A stretch of DNA of 64,000 nt from Lactuca virosa (Eukaryota > Streptophyta > Magnoliopsida > Asterales > Asteraceae). The stretch spans positions 98,750,081 to 98,814,080 of the forward strand of contig CAKMRJ010005523.1 of NCBI GenBank assembly GCA_928212115.1, read 5' to 3'. The position numbers and the translations under genes are program-made. This document shows, in pieces, positions 1 through 12,500 of the stretch (the first letter of the stretch is position 1; every line of letters starts with the position of its first letter). The notes under the pieces are model-generated. The model was not told the origin of the DNA. It searched no databases and worked only from the letters and a program-made list of their open reading frames with translations.

Positions 1-381
1 ACAACCGTTTCTCAACGTAATAGAAGTCATTTTAGCAATTTAATTAATGTCCTTAAATTGAATTCACAAACATCATGCATGCAGTCGTAGTGTTACCTAC
101 AACATACTGTAAAGTAAAGCACTTTATAGATGTCATAAGATAAAATATTAGAAAGAATAAGCAAACAAATCATATTGTAATAAAAAACGACTGCAACATG
201 AATCTTGAAGGTTTTATGAATGTATAATAAAGAAACCATAAAAAAAAACCAGCACCGGGAAACAAAAGTTTTCAAACTGAAAACCAAGATGTTAAAATAG
301 CATAATGAGAAATAAAAAGTAGTCTATGATTATGTAAATCCACTCCAAAGAACCATTCGAAATTAAGCACGAAACCTTAAG
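1..381. other. 3' flank of the RPA-like gene
   Basis: AT-rich DNA downstream of the minus-strand RPA1-like gene. I see no coding signal or repeat that I can name in it. Confidence 0.5.
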
Positions 382-3300
382 TCACACATCTTTTTCCACC
401 TTTACCTTCAACAATTCTTTTCTTGGACCAGCTGGGGATGTCTTTGGAGTTTTTGATGATGAAAATTTTTCATTAGACTCCAATTCAAAAACTTCTTGCA
501 GATTTCTCTTTAAAACTGGTGTTGTTGTTGTTGAAATCTTCAATGGACTCGTTGCCGAGTTTTTGTCCAAAGTGTTGGGAGTTATGTTATCATCCGTAGC
601 AGAAATTGCATCCTAAAAAGACAATTATATAAAATTCTTTCCTAAAATGAAGTACAATTTTATACTATATTCGATATTTTAACATGTATAGTACCTTTAA
701 AGTCTTGTTGTCATGAGATTAAAAATCAGATGAATTGTAGTCTAATGACTGTGAATTATCTGCCTGTATAAGAAAATAAGTAGCAAAATAAATTATTTAT
801 TAAATACTTCATGGTCAGCTAAATAACATAAAACAAAACATAAGTAATGTATTTACTTGAGAAGAATTCAATTTATCTTCAAGTTGTTCAATTAAACTCT
901 CATCATCAGTAATTCTAGCAATACCATATTGGTTGGTTTTTTTGGACACATTGAATATGTTTGAAGAAATCTTAAAGGCAAATTTCAACCCTTTCAATGC
1001 ATTCATCTCCACTGGATACAAATCAACATTGTCTCCATTCTGCAGTTATGCAACATTATCAAACATGTATGTTAAAGTGAAAACAAATACAAAATTTACA
1101 ACATTTTATATAATAAGTTGAAATGACCTTGGCTGCGTTGTTAAAAACTCTTTGGCTGATTTCTTCAACAAATACCTTCCTTTTCTTTCAAACAGAGTTA
1201 AGGTGATAGTGCCAGTGTTATCTTGAACACGGATTGGAATCTTATATCTAAGAAATTAAGAAATTATATTAATATATATTTGGTATTAGATATTATTTAA
1301 AGATTTTTATGGACAGTACGAACCTTGGAACCACAGATGTTGTAGTTTTTGTGCAATCTCCGTTATGACATTCATAAGATTTAGCTGTTCCATCTACTTG
1401 ATCATTGTTAGGGACTGCTTTGCTACTGCAGTTGGTACACGCTTGATAGAACCATTTTTCATTTTGTAATATTCCTTTTATAGTGCCCACAAGAATGAAT
1501 GTACATATCTGGATAAAAAAGTAACTTTGTCAAAAAAATTATGCAAAACAAAAAAAGTATATTAATAAATATACCATCACATATATCTCCACGGGCTCCC
1601 AAACTTCAGAAATAGTCTTCAGCTTATTTTTAACCATGAAATCATCATATTCAGAAACTTGGTTAGCAGGAATAAGTGAAAAAGTATGTGAAGAGGAATC
1701 AGGACGATCATCCCTTTGTAACCTGTTTTTTTTATGCAAATCATAAAATTTTAGAAACATAGGATGTAATGACAAAAACCACACCATATGACATAAATTA
1801 CCTTTTCTTGAAAACAGAACTTTCATCTATGTCAGAGTTTATGAACAATCTTGAGGATGTATAGTAGGTGTTGACACTTGGGCGATCTATAAAAAAATTA
1901 TAAATATTATTTAAATATAATTGTCGGTCTATAAAAAAATGTATAAATAATGTTTAACTTATTATAAAATTTTATTTTTCCTGAGAAATTGAGTATACCT
2001 CTCCAAACATTAATTTGTGCAAACTGAAGTATAACAATGATTTGAAGATTTTGTGGATTGTCTTGTATATACTTTTGCATCTGGTAAGCATAATCACCCC
2101 ACAAAACCAAACGTATTTCCAAACCACTGACAATGCAACAGTTAGTAAGTTAATTATATATAAACATCAAAATTTTTAAGTATTAAATATAAATATATTG
2201 AAAAACATACTTTTCATTCTGGATATGGATGTGAATTTTGTGTTTGGACTTATCAGTGCTTTCTGTTGCCATTTCACCAACACCAACAACCAATCCAATA
2301 ACATCTACAATATAAGAAAAATATGAATGAAGTGGTGTTGAGAATATGGAAACATCATATCATATCATATATAAACATTAAATATTGTAAAGTTGAAATT
2401 TCATTAAGTAAAAAATGTAATAAATAAACTTACCGAGTGACAAATTTTGAGGATGAACCATTGACAGCACAGATTGAAAATCAACAAAAGAAAAACCAAA
2501 TTTAGGCCCGCTAAATTGGGTACATTCTTTAACAACTGTTTCCTGCACAAACGTGAGTTTTTGATCTTGGGGAATTAACCTAAAAGTATTAGCCTTCAGA
2601 GCTGCAAAGCTTGGAGATGTGATGTAATATGATTTCCCATCTTTTAAAACATTTTTGAATCGATAGAGGAATTTTTTAGGGACAGATGCTTGTATTTTGC
2701 TCCCCTAAAAACACAATATATGATAAGCATTAAACATTAAAACAACATAAATATTTATATTTAACACATAGGTAAAGATATATATAACATACCTGTTCAT
2801 CGACCAAGATTAATTCAATGGACCATATTTCATTCTTGTTGTAGAAAGACATCTGCTTCCAATCGTTTATAACACGAACCTTGATAATCAAATCATCCCT
2901 TGTTACATCCAAGTCAGCTATGAAAGTGATATTTGTTATAGACATATCCCTGCAAATATCAGAATCCATTCTATAAGTTTGATGCCAAACAATTGGTAAC
3001 TACAAGAGAGTATTAGTGAAATTATCCCTAATAGTATAAAGATGCATAATAGCAAAGATCAATCAATAAACACATAAAGATGCATATATAGCAAAGATCA
3101 ATCAATAAACACATTCTGATTGAAAAAGGTCAAAATGGTAAAATCGAAGAAAAATATAAAAACTGTATGAAGACATAAAAGCTCTACCAAAATATGAGAA
3201 TTTGAGTAAAATAGAATAAAAAACAGATGAATATTTAAGCATTGTACTTATGAAAAGTTTTTTTAAATGAATAACTTATGAAAAAACTTGTAACAGATGA

Positions 3301-3847
3301 ATATTCGTTACATAAAAACTGTATGAAAATATGAATATTTTAGTAAGAATTTTAGTGTAGATAATTGTGTTCAAAACATTAAAGTGTGTATATTATGTCA
3401 ATTCATAACAATCCCAATTTTTGTAAAATTGTTTTTCCGAAAAATTAAAATGATGAGTCAAAAACATAAACATCAGTTTCTTGAGTATAGATAATTCATA
3501 AAGAAAGACATGGAAATATAGACAGGGAAATATAGACATGTTAATTAATGATAGCTAAATAAACGATATAAATGAGTTGCAATACATTGAAGTGTGTATA
3601 TTCTGTCAATTCAAAACAATCCCTATTTTTGTAAAACTGTTTTTCTGAATAATTCAAATGATTAGGCGTAAACATAAACGTCAGGTTCTTGACTATAGAT
3701 AATTCATAAAGAAAGACTGTGAAATATAGACAGTGAAATATAGACATGTTAAAGAATGTGTGAAATATAATACTCTGTGAAATGAAACACAAACCTTTTA
3801 TTATTATCATCGATTGTGCTTAGTTTTTCCTGTTCCATGGAAGTCAT
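382..3847 (-). pseudogene. RPA1/RPA70-like single-strand DNA-binding protein, damaged
   Basis: Replication protein A large subunits bind single-stranded DNA through OB folds during replication and repair. Twelve GT-AG exons can be read on the minus strand: 3847-3795, 2970-2793, 2704-2434, 2304-2211, 2126-1999, 1886-1802, 1722-1575, 1508-1324, 1247-1128, 1039-857, 763-695 and 612-382, about 580 codons. Exons 2-3 (residues ITFIADLDVTRDD, then SYYITSPSF) look like DNA-binding domain A, and exons 4-5 (DVIGLVVGVGE, LEIRLVLWGDYA) like domain B. Exon 8 has a four-cysteine zinc-ribbon pattern (CTNC and CHNGDC), and exon 9 continues the C-terminal OB fold (LTLFER). The N-terminal protein-interaction domain is absent, as in many plant RPA-like paralogues and Helitron-borne copies. 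There are two lesions. A one-base loss near 1137-1146 (exon 9) shifts the frame just before the exon 10 sequence, and a TAA at 719-721 interrupts exon 11. The exon 1 start is the first ATG of the short 5' exon; its second ATG (3838) is equally possible. The exon model is my reading of splice consensus. Confidence 0.8.
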
Positions 3848-5132
3848 CACAGCTCACAGAGAATGTCATCAAAGAATGTGTGAAATATAATACTCTGTGA
3901 AATATAATACTCTGTAGAATAAAACTGATATATGCATATGCGTTTAAACATTAAAACAACATAAATATTTATATTTAACACATAGGTAAAGATATGTATA
4001 TAACATACCTGTTCATCGACCAAGATTAATTCAATGGACCATATTTCATTCTTGTTGTAGAAAGACATCTGCTTCCAATGGTTTATAACACGAACCTTGA
4101 TAATCAAATCATCCCTTGTTACATCCAAGTCAGCTATGAAAGTGATATTTGTTGTAGACATATCCCTGCAAATATCAGAATCCATTCTATAAGTTTGATG
4201 CCAAACAATTGGTAACTACAAGAGAGTATTAGTGAAATTATCCCTAATAGTATAAAGATGCATATATAGCAAAGATCAATCAATAAACACATAAAGATGC
4301 ATATATAGCAAAGATCAATCAATAAACACATTCTGATTGAAAAAGGTCAAAATGGTAAAATCGAAGAAAAATATAAAAACTGTATGAAGACATAAAAGCT
4401 CTACCAAAATATGAGAATTTGAGTAAAATAGAATAAAAAACAGATGAATATTTAAGCATTGTACTTATGAAAAGTTTTTTTAAATGAATAACTTATGAAA
4501 AAACTTGTAACAGATGAATATTCGTTACATAAAAACTGTATGAAAATATGAATATTTTAGTAAGAATATTAGTGTAGATAATTGTGTTCAAAACATTAAA
4601 GTGTGTATATTATGTCAATTCATAACAATCCCAATTTTTATAAAATTGTTTTTCCGAAAAATTAAAATGATGAGTCAAAAACATAAACATCAGTTTCTTG
4701 AGTATAGATAATTCATAAAGAAAGATATGGAAATATAGACAGGGAAATATAGACATGTTAATTAATGATAGCTAAATAAACGATATAAATGAGTTGCAAT
4801 ACATTGAAGTGTGTATATTTTGTCAATTCAAAACAATCCCTATTTTTGTAAAACTGTTTTTCTGAATAATTCAAATGATTAGGCGTAAACATAAATGTCA
4901 GGTTCTTGACTATAGATAATTCATAAAGAAAGACTGTGAAATATAGACATGTTAAAGAATGTGTGAAATATAATACTCTGTGAAATGAAACACAAACCTT
5001 TTATTATTATCATCGATTGTGCTTAGTTTTTCCTGTTCCATGGAAGTCATCACAGCTCACAGAGAATGTCGTCAAAGAATGTGTGAAATATAATACTCTG
5101 TGGAATAAAACTGATATATGCATATGCGTTTA
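2732..5132. repeat. 1.2-kb tandem duplication of the RPA-like gene's 5' end
   Basis: Unit 1 (about 2732-3944) and unit 2 (about 3945-5132) are nearly identical and directly abut. Each carries the two 5' exons, the intron between them and the upstream DNA. The shared bases at the junction are only a short TTTAA-like stretch, so it looks like a microhomology-mediated or slippage duplication. Unit 2 lacks about 13 bp of unit 1 (one copy of a tandem aaatatagacag motif near 3725). Inside each unit a short segment around 3062-3110 (4253-4320 in unit 2), with the core aaagatgcatatatagcaaa, is itself doubled. Confidence 0.9.
4009..5050 (-). pseudogene. Duplicated 5' exons of the RPA-like gene (distal copy)
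   Basis: This is the copy in unit 2 of exon 1 (about 5050-4998) and exon 2 (4186-4009). The exon 2 protein differs from the proximal copy at two residues (SITN to STTN, VINDW to VINHW). Splice sites and the start codon are kept. Because the duplication includes the probable promoter, transcription may start here. Exon 2 ends in phase 0, so either copy could splice to the common exon 3 at 2704. Confidence 0.75.
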
Positions 5133-5374
5133 ATTTGAACCTGATTTTCATGGATTTATTTACGGAATATTTCAATTAGAAGATTGGAAGATAATTTACC
5201 AGCATCAATTTGGGATGCTGAATTTAAGGGATACAGGATCGTTATCTTCAATCTTCAATATTGAATAAGGAATTTTGAATTTTAAATTTGGTTTGGATAT
5301 GGATTGATGAATTGACGGATTGACTGAATGTGTATATGGGCGGGAAAGTGTTTTTGGTTATTGTTTCTTGTAAT

Positions 5375-5384
5375 GCCACGTGGC
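5375..5384. promoter_or_regulatory. G-box palindrome
   Basis: GCCACGTGGC is a perfect 10-bp palindrome containing the plant G-box core CACGTG, bound by bZIP and bHLH factors. It lies about 325 bp upstream of the distal RPA-like start codon (5050, minus strand), a normal promoter distance. It is outside the duplicated unit, so only the distal copy has it nearby. Confidence 0.55.
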
Positions 5385-5560
5385 AGGTTTGCAGTTTAAG
5401 AGTCTGGCAAGTGGATTGTATGAGAGTTGTTTATTAGGATTAGAGATTTGAATAAGAATTGTTTTAAAGTGTCCAGCTAAATATTATGTGCTTGTTTAAA
5501 GTACAATCATGATTTGTCCGAAAACATGGTATTAATTGGAATGGCCCAAATTTTTTGATC

Positions 5561-5720
5561 GTAATGTTATAATCCAAGATTTGTAGATGTTCAAAACGAA
5601 TTAGTTTTGAAATTAAAAAATAATTAACAATAAAGCTTGTTGTAATGTTATAATTCAAGATCTGTAGATGTTCAAAACGAATTAGTATTGAAATTCAAAA
5701 ATAATTAACATTAAAGATTA
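5561..5720. repeat. 81-bp direct repeat, two copies
   Basis: The segment starting gtaatgttataat at 5561 recurs at 5642, with a few substitutions. Both share gtagatgttcaaaacgaatt. It is non-coding. Confidence 0.8.
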
Positions 5721-6370
5721 AAGCTTGTTGTTTGTTTGCCTTATAATTCTTAGTAACTAAAACCAAAATAAAAACTACAAGGAATTGAAGGTAGAAAATG
5801 GAAAGTATTCCATTTCTTTTGTTTGGTAAATATTTAAAATGAGAGAAAGAGAAATATATTAATTTCATTTCCAACCATTCAATTCTTCATTTTTTTATAA
5901 AGAAATTGTGAGAAAAGAAAATATTAAGCTTATTGAGAGGAAAAAAAAAGAATAGCAGAGAATTGGTTCTATCACTGCTTCACAATAAATAGAGGACAAA
6001 ACTATAAAAATGGTCTCTGTATCCATTTTTTCGGGATTTTAGTCTAAACCTCGATTTTTAAAATTTTTTTTTTACTTCGTGTTCCTTTTGGCATCGTAGT
6101 TATTTTGTCTATGTTTCTCTGCGAAAATAGTCAATTCGAAAATTAAAATGATTATTATACCATTTTATTTTTATTTTACTTTTTTTAATGTCTATTTTAA
6201 TATTTTACTAATTAGAACAATAGAAGGGACCCACACACATCTCAGTCTGATAAACTGCTTGTCCAACAGTTTCTGAAACTGAGAGGACAACTCCTGTATC
6301 TCAGGCAGTGCTAAGTGATACGATGCCTTAGCAATCGGGGCCGCGCCAGGAACCAAATCAATCCTTGATC

Positions 6371-7442
6371 CGCAAAGTAGTCGGGATTGGAGTTTGCACC
6401 GGTCTCGTAGCGAGCAAGGGTGAATTGGACATCACATGGCCAACCAAATCACAATGATAGCAAATCCTGGTGCTCGGTACTGGGGCCTACTGACGACAAT
6501 CCCTAGCAATATAACCCTCCTTGCCACATTTGTAGCAACCAAAAGATAACCGAAAAACATCCTATGAACCTTGCCGCACTTGCCATAAGTACGACCCCTC
6601 TGTCCCCCAGACCGTGAATCAGTGGGCTTAAATTGCTTCGCTGCAAGCTGCGACTGAACGCGAGCCTGCCTATGATCCCTCGTCTGTGTCTCAATCTCAA
6701 TCTCCCGTCTCCAATCGGTATCCTGAAGCTCGGAGAGGGTACTATAAGGCTGGGTAGACACAAACTGTCGAATGACAGTCTTGAGAATGCTCAAGTATCG
6801 CATCATCTGAGCCTGCTCCGTAGCAGCAAACTTAGGACAGAGAAGAGCCCTCTCAGTAAACATCTTGGTTATCTCCGTCACCGTCTCCATCGTATGGCTC
6901 AAATCCAAGTACTCCTGAGCCAATCTCTCCCTCTCTACCACGAGAACATACCTCGTGCGGAACATCTTCGAGAACTGCTCCTAGGTAACAACAGTCCTCT
7001 ACTTAGGAGTGTGGGAACCGGTTACCAGGTTTTACCAGTCCCTCGCGCCTAGTCGAAGAAGGTTCAGGGCACACCTGACCTTCCAGTCCTCCGGACGGGA
7101 ATATGTGAAGAAACAACCCTCCACATCAGAAATCCATCTCATGGCCATGATCGGGTCCTTGACCCTGTCAAACTCTAGGGGCTTTTTGTTGCTGAAGTCA
7201 TGATACTGAAATGATCATCTCCCCTGAACCCCCACAACAGCAACAACTGTGGTAGCTTTAACAACAATAACCTCAGCCACGACGGCATACCGCTCATCAA
7301 ACAACTCAATCATCGCGGTCTTGATAGACCCAAAAACCTCGGGGATGGCACCCCAAACAGTACCAGCAAACTCAGTAGCGATCAACTCGCGAATGTCATC
7401 ATCAGACAATCCTAGCTTCTCCAGGCCGCTAGCTCATGAACT
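6371..7442 (-). pseudogene. G2 gag, broken
   Basis: Gag is the structural capsid/nucleocapsid protein of LTR retrotransposons. The minus strand shows the N-terminal segment at 7409-7215 (FGSIKTAMIELFDERY), a middle part at 7200-7010, and the capsid C-terminal half at 6965-6432 (VERERLAQEYLDL, ETVTEITKMF). Near 6530 there is a zinc-knuckle remnant in another frame in which the His is replaced by Tyr. A second knuckle near 6450 has its last Cys changed to Ser. Several frameshifts and stops separate the parts. It is closely similar in plan to G1 gag. Confidence 0.85.
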
Positions 7443-7586
7443 AGATCCTCTCGTGAACAACATATTGAAAAATGAACCAAAAATATATCAGAGATGCCAC
7501 AATTCACACTATTTCAATCATTACGGACATACTACACCCTCGGGGTTCTTGACTTCCTTACTACACGTACGGGTCCTGTGCTTTAA

Positions 7587-7606
7587 GTAGTACGGGCCCA
7601 TACTAC
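7587..7606 (-). promoter_or_regulatory. G2 leader stem-loop with GGGCCC loop
   Basis: Read on the minus strand it is GTAGTAT, GGGCCC, GTACTAC: a 7-bp stem (one U-G pair) closing a 6-nt loop that is a perfect palindrome. The same structure occurs in G1, G3 and F at the same place before gag. A self-complementary hairpin loop in a leader RNA is the form of a kissing-loop dimerisation site. That function is inferred. Confidence 0.6.
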
Positions 7607-7762
7607 CTTCCACACTCACTCGTATTTGTCTCGATAGATCATCAAAAATTACCCAAAAACAAACCCAACAACTAGGATACACATACATCCTATACTCACT
7701 CTCTCTCGAGAGGCTAATCATCCCTCAAGCTGGCCTGCTACAATCACCACCCACTTATGAAA

Positions 7763-9491
7763 TGTAACACCGTAAATTTTCAAACCAAAATTTTCATTTT
7801 AAAACACAATAAAACACATGTCACATTTTCTCAAAAATCACAAGTATCAATTTAACAAAACATTTCAAAAACTGTTTATCAAAAATCCAGGATCCTCCAA
7901 AAACATATCTCCAACTCAGATGTGTGTACAATCAAGCCGGTGCCTTCCCGCGATCCTGAGAAGTACCTGAAACACATAACACATGACATGGTAAACACGA
8001 AGCTTTGTGAGTTCCCCAAAATACCACACACAACTCATTAGCCACTCGAGGCTATACTCGGTAAGATCCTCTGGTCAATGTATCTCAGTGGGACCCTCTG
8101 ATCCCACAACTCGAGTGGACCCTCCGGTCCTAACTCAAATGGACCCTCCGGTCCTAACTCAGTAAGCTCAGAATAATACACAACATAAATCATATAGACA
8201 TAATGCAAAATATCACAATACTCAATATAAACACATAAGACCCTCCGTTCAAACAACTCAGATTACCACTCTAGGTAAGTATAGTGAGAAGAATCACCTC
8301 GTAAGCTAGCAAGTAACAATCTCGTACACGGAAATCTCGAATTAGCCTCCGCCTAACACATAGGATAATTATCTCTAATTAATACTCTATTCATACTCAA
8401 AATATACCAAAGGTCGCTCTCTCTCTCTCTCTAACTCTTGGAATGGGTAAAAGACCATTTTACCCCTCCATGGTCTCCATTACTCATGTTGACCAAATCC
8501 TAAAGTCAACAGAAGTCAAACTCGAGTCAACAGTCCATGTTTGACCCGACTCGCCGAGTGCATCCATGTGACTCGTCGAGTCCACTCGTTTCCTAAGAAG
8601 TCCTGTGAAGGTCCAACTCAACTCGTCTAGTTGACCCCCAACTCGCCGAGCTATCGTATGATCAAGCTCATTGGGACAAACCCTAACCGACTTGTCGAGT
8701 CGGCTCATCGACTCGACGAGTCCATTCAAACTCATATTTCATTCAGACGATTTCGAGGCAGAAAACCTTTCCAAATTTTAGATCCAACTTCCCAAGGCTC
8801 GATTATCACGTAAAGCCACAAGCTTTACATCCATGCATGGCACTTAGGGCTTGAAATGCCAAGAACATGCTCTATAGAGGGTTTTCCACTCAAAAGCTCT
8901 ATTATGGCTGAATAAAGCAGGGACCTTTGGACTCTAGGGACCTCACAAGGTCCAGATCTGAAGTCCAAATCTTTAAATGAACCCAATTCACTCAAAGTCC
9001 CAATATTAGATGGAAAAAGCCCTAAACTCCATAAACATGAGATCTACCCAACAAAATGAGAAAGGTGTGGACTTTTTACCTTTCATAGAAGCTCTTGGAT
9101 GAAATAGAAATAGATCTAGCAGTCTCTTCTCGTTTCTTGGCTTGAATCCTTCCCTTCTCTTCAAAAGATGCACCAAAAACACTCAATGTTTGCTAAAACA
9201 CCCCCTCTTATCTCAATGGCCGATTAGGGTTTCTCTCAGTGAATATGAGCAGCTGGTGAGCCGCAAATGAGGCTATAAGTTTCCTTAAATAGGCCCCAAA
9301 CCCGGGGATTTAGAGTTTCACCTCACAACGTCTACTCGGCGAGTCGACTCTCTGACTTGTTGAGTAGGTTACTAATCCTACGTGGCCAAAAACGACTCTA
9401 CTCGACGAGTTGAAGCACCAACTCATCGAGTTGCTTAATAGACCTCAAAAATAAATAAATAAATAATATACCTGGGAGTCCGGATGTTACA
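7763..9491 (-). repeat. G1 3' LTR
   Basis: 1,729 bp, minus strand TGTAACATCC to GGTGTTACA. The TATA-like TTAAATA (plus 9285-9291) marks the U3/R side. ACTCGnCGAGT palindromes cluster at 9333-9432 (U3) and 8549-8722 (downstream of the promoter). A CT microsatellite lies near 8414-8431. The leader-intron acceptor is intact here, while the donor has decayed to GTGATT. Confidence 0.95.
7967..8297 (-). other. Candidate leader intron, G1 3' LTR copy
   Basis: The minus-strand donor is GAG before GTGATT at 8297 and the acceptor is ATGTGTTTCAG before GTAC at 7967, 331 bp. The 5' LTR copy has the consensus donor GTGAGT (15281) but its acceptor reads TTTCTG (14951-14952). The ancestral pair therefore looks like GTGAGT to TTTCAG, as in G2, G3 and F. 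Confidence 0.5.
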
Positions 9492-9503
9492 ATTCTCCTC
9501 CAC
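9492..9503 (-). other. G1 polypurine tract
   Basis: Minus-strand GTGGAGGAGAAT immediately precedes the 3' LTR start TGTAACATCC. It is the expected primer site for plus-strand DNA synthesis. Confidence 0.85.
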
Positions 9504-9508
9504 TAGAA

Positions 9509-12500
9509 TCAGACTTCGCCCTCGAAGTCATGCTCTAGAAATAGCTCTAGGTACTACTCTCGCATCTCGGATTCCGGCTCCCAAGTCAACTTGGACCCTC
9601 TCCGATGTTGCCACTGGACCTGAACCAGGGGTACCTCTTTGTTCCTCAGAACCTTCACCTTCCGATCAAAGATCGCAATCGGCCTCTCAATATAGTTTAG
9701 GCTCGCATCCACCTGAATGTCCTCTAATGGCACCACTGACGTCTCATCGGCTACACACTTCCTCAACTGAGACACGTGGAAGGTGCTATGGATCTGACTC
9801 AACTCTGCAGGTAGCTCCAACCGGTATGCTACCTTCCCCACCCTGGCGGTCACTCTGAAAGGACAAATGTATCGGGGCCCCAACTTGCACCGTTTCCTGA
9901 ATCGGATCACCCCTTTCCATTGGGATACCTTCAGAAGGACAAAGTCTCCAACCTGGAACTCTAGCTCAGATCGTCGCCTATCTGCATAACTCTTTTGGCG
10001 ACTCTGGGCCGTCAGTAACCTCTGTCTGACCTGATGAATCTGCTCAGTCGTCTTGAGCACTATTTTAGTGCTGCCCATCACTCACTGCCCGACCTCTTCC
10101 CAACAGATGGGGGTCCGAAACCTCCTCCTATATAAGAGTTCGAAGGGAGGCATCCAAATACTGGAATGATGGCTGTTGTTGTATCAAAACTCAGCCAAAG
10201 GCAAATAAGTGTCCCAACTTCCTTCGAAGTCCATAACACATGCACACAACATGTCCTCAAGTGTATGAATCGTTCGCTCACTCTGCCCGTCTGTCTGGGG
10301 GTGGTGGGCTGTACTGAAGTGCAGTCGCGTACCCAGCTCCTCATGAAACTTCTTCCAGAACCTGGAAGTAAAACGCACATGCCGATCTGACACTATCGAT
10401 GTCGGCACCCCATGCCATGCCACCACCTCTCGCACGTAGATCTCGGCCAATTTCTCTGTAGAAGAGCTCTCACTGATAGCGAGAAAGTGAGCACTCTTCG
10501 TCAACGAGTCTACTATCACCCAAATCGCGTCAACCCCACGTGCAGTCCTCGGTAACTTGGTGATAAAATCCATGGAAACCTGTTCCCACTTCCACTGGGT
10601 AACCTCTAGTGGCTGCAACTTGCCATGAGGACGCTGGTGCTCGGCCTTAACCCGGCGACAGGTCAAACACCTCTCAACTACCCATGCAACATCTCTCTTC
10701 ATATAGGGCCACCAGTAATCCCTCTTCAGATCCAAATACATCTTCGTGGCCCCTGGATGAATCGAGAACCTCGATCTATGCGCCTCCTCCATCAGAATAC
10801 AGCGAGCTCTGCCGGTATAGGGCACCCAAATCTGCCCTCGGAAGGTCATAAGCCCACGGCTATCCGTCTCAAACTCAGAAACCTGCCTAATCACCCGCTC
10901 CCTCTTGCAGTTCTCCGGTCTCACGACCTCCACCTGGGCCTCTCGAATGGTATCTAAGACTGGAGTCATCACCGTCAGCCTCATACACACATCCCAGATC
11001 AAAGCGCTCTCGGCTCTGCCACTCAAGGCATCGGCTACCACATTAGCCTTGTCTGGGTGATATAAGATCTCACAGTCGTAGTCCTTTACTACATCTAACC
11101 ATCTCCTCTGTCTCATATTTAGGTTGGGCTGATTCATAAGATACTTCAGGCTCTTATGGTCCGTGTATATGGTACACCGGACACCATAAAGGTAGTGGCG
11201 CCAGATCTTGAGGGCGAACACCACCATCCCCAGCTCCATATCTTGGGTGGGATACCTCGTCTCATGAGGCTTCAGCTACCTCGATGCGTATGCTATCATG
11301 TGCCCCATCTGCATCAACACCGCACCCATCCCTGATATAGATGCATCGCAGTAAACCACGAAGTCCTCCACTCCCTCGGGGAGGGCTAACACCGGGGTTT
11401 CGCACAATCTCTGGCAAAGAGTCTCAAATGAGGCCTGCTGCTCGGACCCCCACACAAAAGTAACACCCTTCCGGGTCAATATGGTGAGAGGGACGAAATC
11501 TTGGAGAAATATATGATAAATCTCCGATAGTAGCCGGCCAATCCCAGAAAACTCCTGATTTTGGTAGGGAATCTTGGCACCTCCCATCTCATCACTGCCT
11601 CAATCTTGGTCGGGTCGACCAATATCCCATTCTGATTAACGAGATGTCCCAGGAATTGGACCTCTCGTAACCAGAAATCACACTTGGAGAATTTGACATA
11701 AAGCATCTCCGACCTCAAAACTCTGAGAATCTCTCTCAGATGCTCCTCGTGCTGCTCTCTGGATCTCGAATACACCAAGATATCGTTGATGAACACGATC
11801 ATCGATCGATCCAACATATGGTTGCACACCCGGTTCATGAGGTCCATGAACACTGTCGGTGCGTTGGTGAGCCCAAAAGGTATCACCACAAACTCGTAGT
11901 GCCCATAACGAGTCCTAAAGGCCGTTTTCTGGATATCCTACTCGCGGACTCTCATCTGATGATATCCAGACCTAAAATCGATCTTGGAAAACCAAGGCGC
12001 CCCCTGTAACTGATCGAACAAATCGTCGGTCCTCGTGGATAACGGTTGTTGACCGTCAGCTTGTTCAACTCCCGGTAATCAATGCACATCCGGTGTGAAC
12101 CATAATTTTTCTTGACAAAAAGGATCGGCGGTCCCCACGGCGAGCTACTCGGTCTGATAAATCCCTTCCCCAACAGCTCCTGGAGCTGAGGATAACTCCT
12201 GCATCTCTAGTGGCACAAGGCGATAAGGTGCCTTAGCAATAGGCGCCACTCCCGGAACCAAATCAATCCGGAACTCCACTTGCCTTTCAGGAGGCACACC
12301 CGGTAACTCCTCAGGAAAAACATCCGGAAACTCACACACTATCGGAACCTCAGCGATAGAACTCGGCCTCCCTGTAGCACCCCGCGTATCCATCACATAC
12401 GCCAAAAAGCCTCTATAACCCTGCTGTAAACTCTTTCTCGCTCTGGCAGCAGAGCAGAAAGCTGAACCAGATCTGGTACCCTCGCCATACAATGTAAGCA

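Larger units (their letters stand above)
5133..6228. other. AT-rich intergenic DNA upstream of the RPA-like gene
   Basis: No coding region is seen. It contains a G-box, an 81-bp direct repeat and long A/T tracts (for example 5940-5950 and 6060-6075). The right part (5990-6220) has no clear similarity to the neighbouring elements. The transition to gypsy-like sequence occurs near 6229. Confidence 0.5.

Noticed and set aside
382..3847. Helitron carrying RPA
   Set aside because: RPA-like genes occur in Helitrons, but I see no Rep/helicase, TC start or hairpin-CTRR end in the window, so it cannot be claimed.
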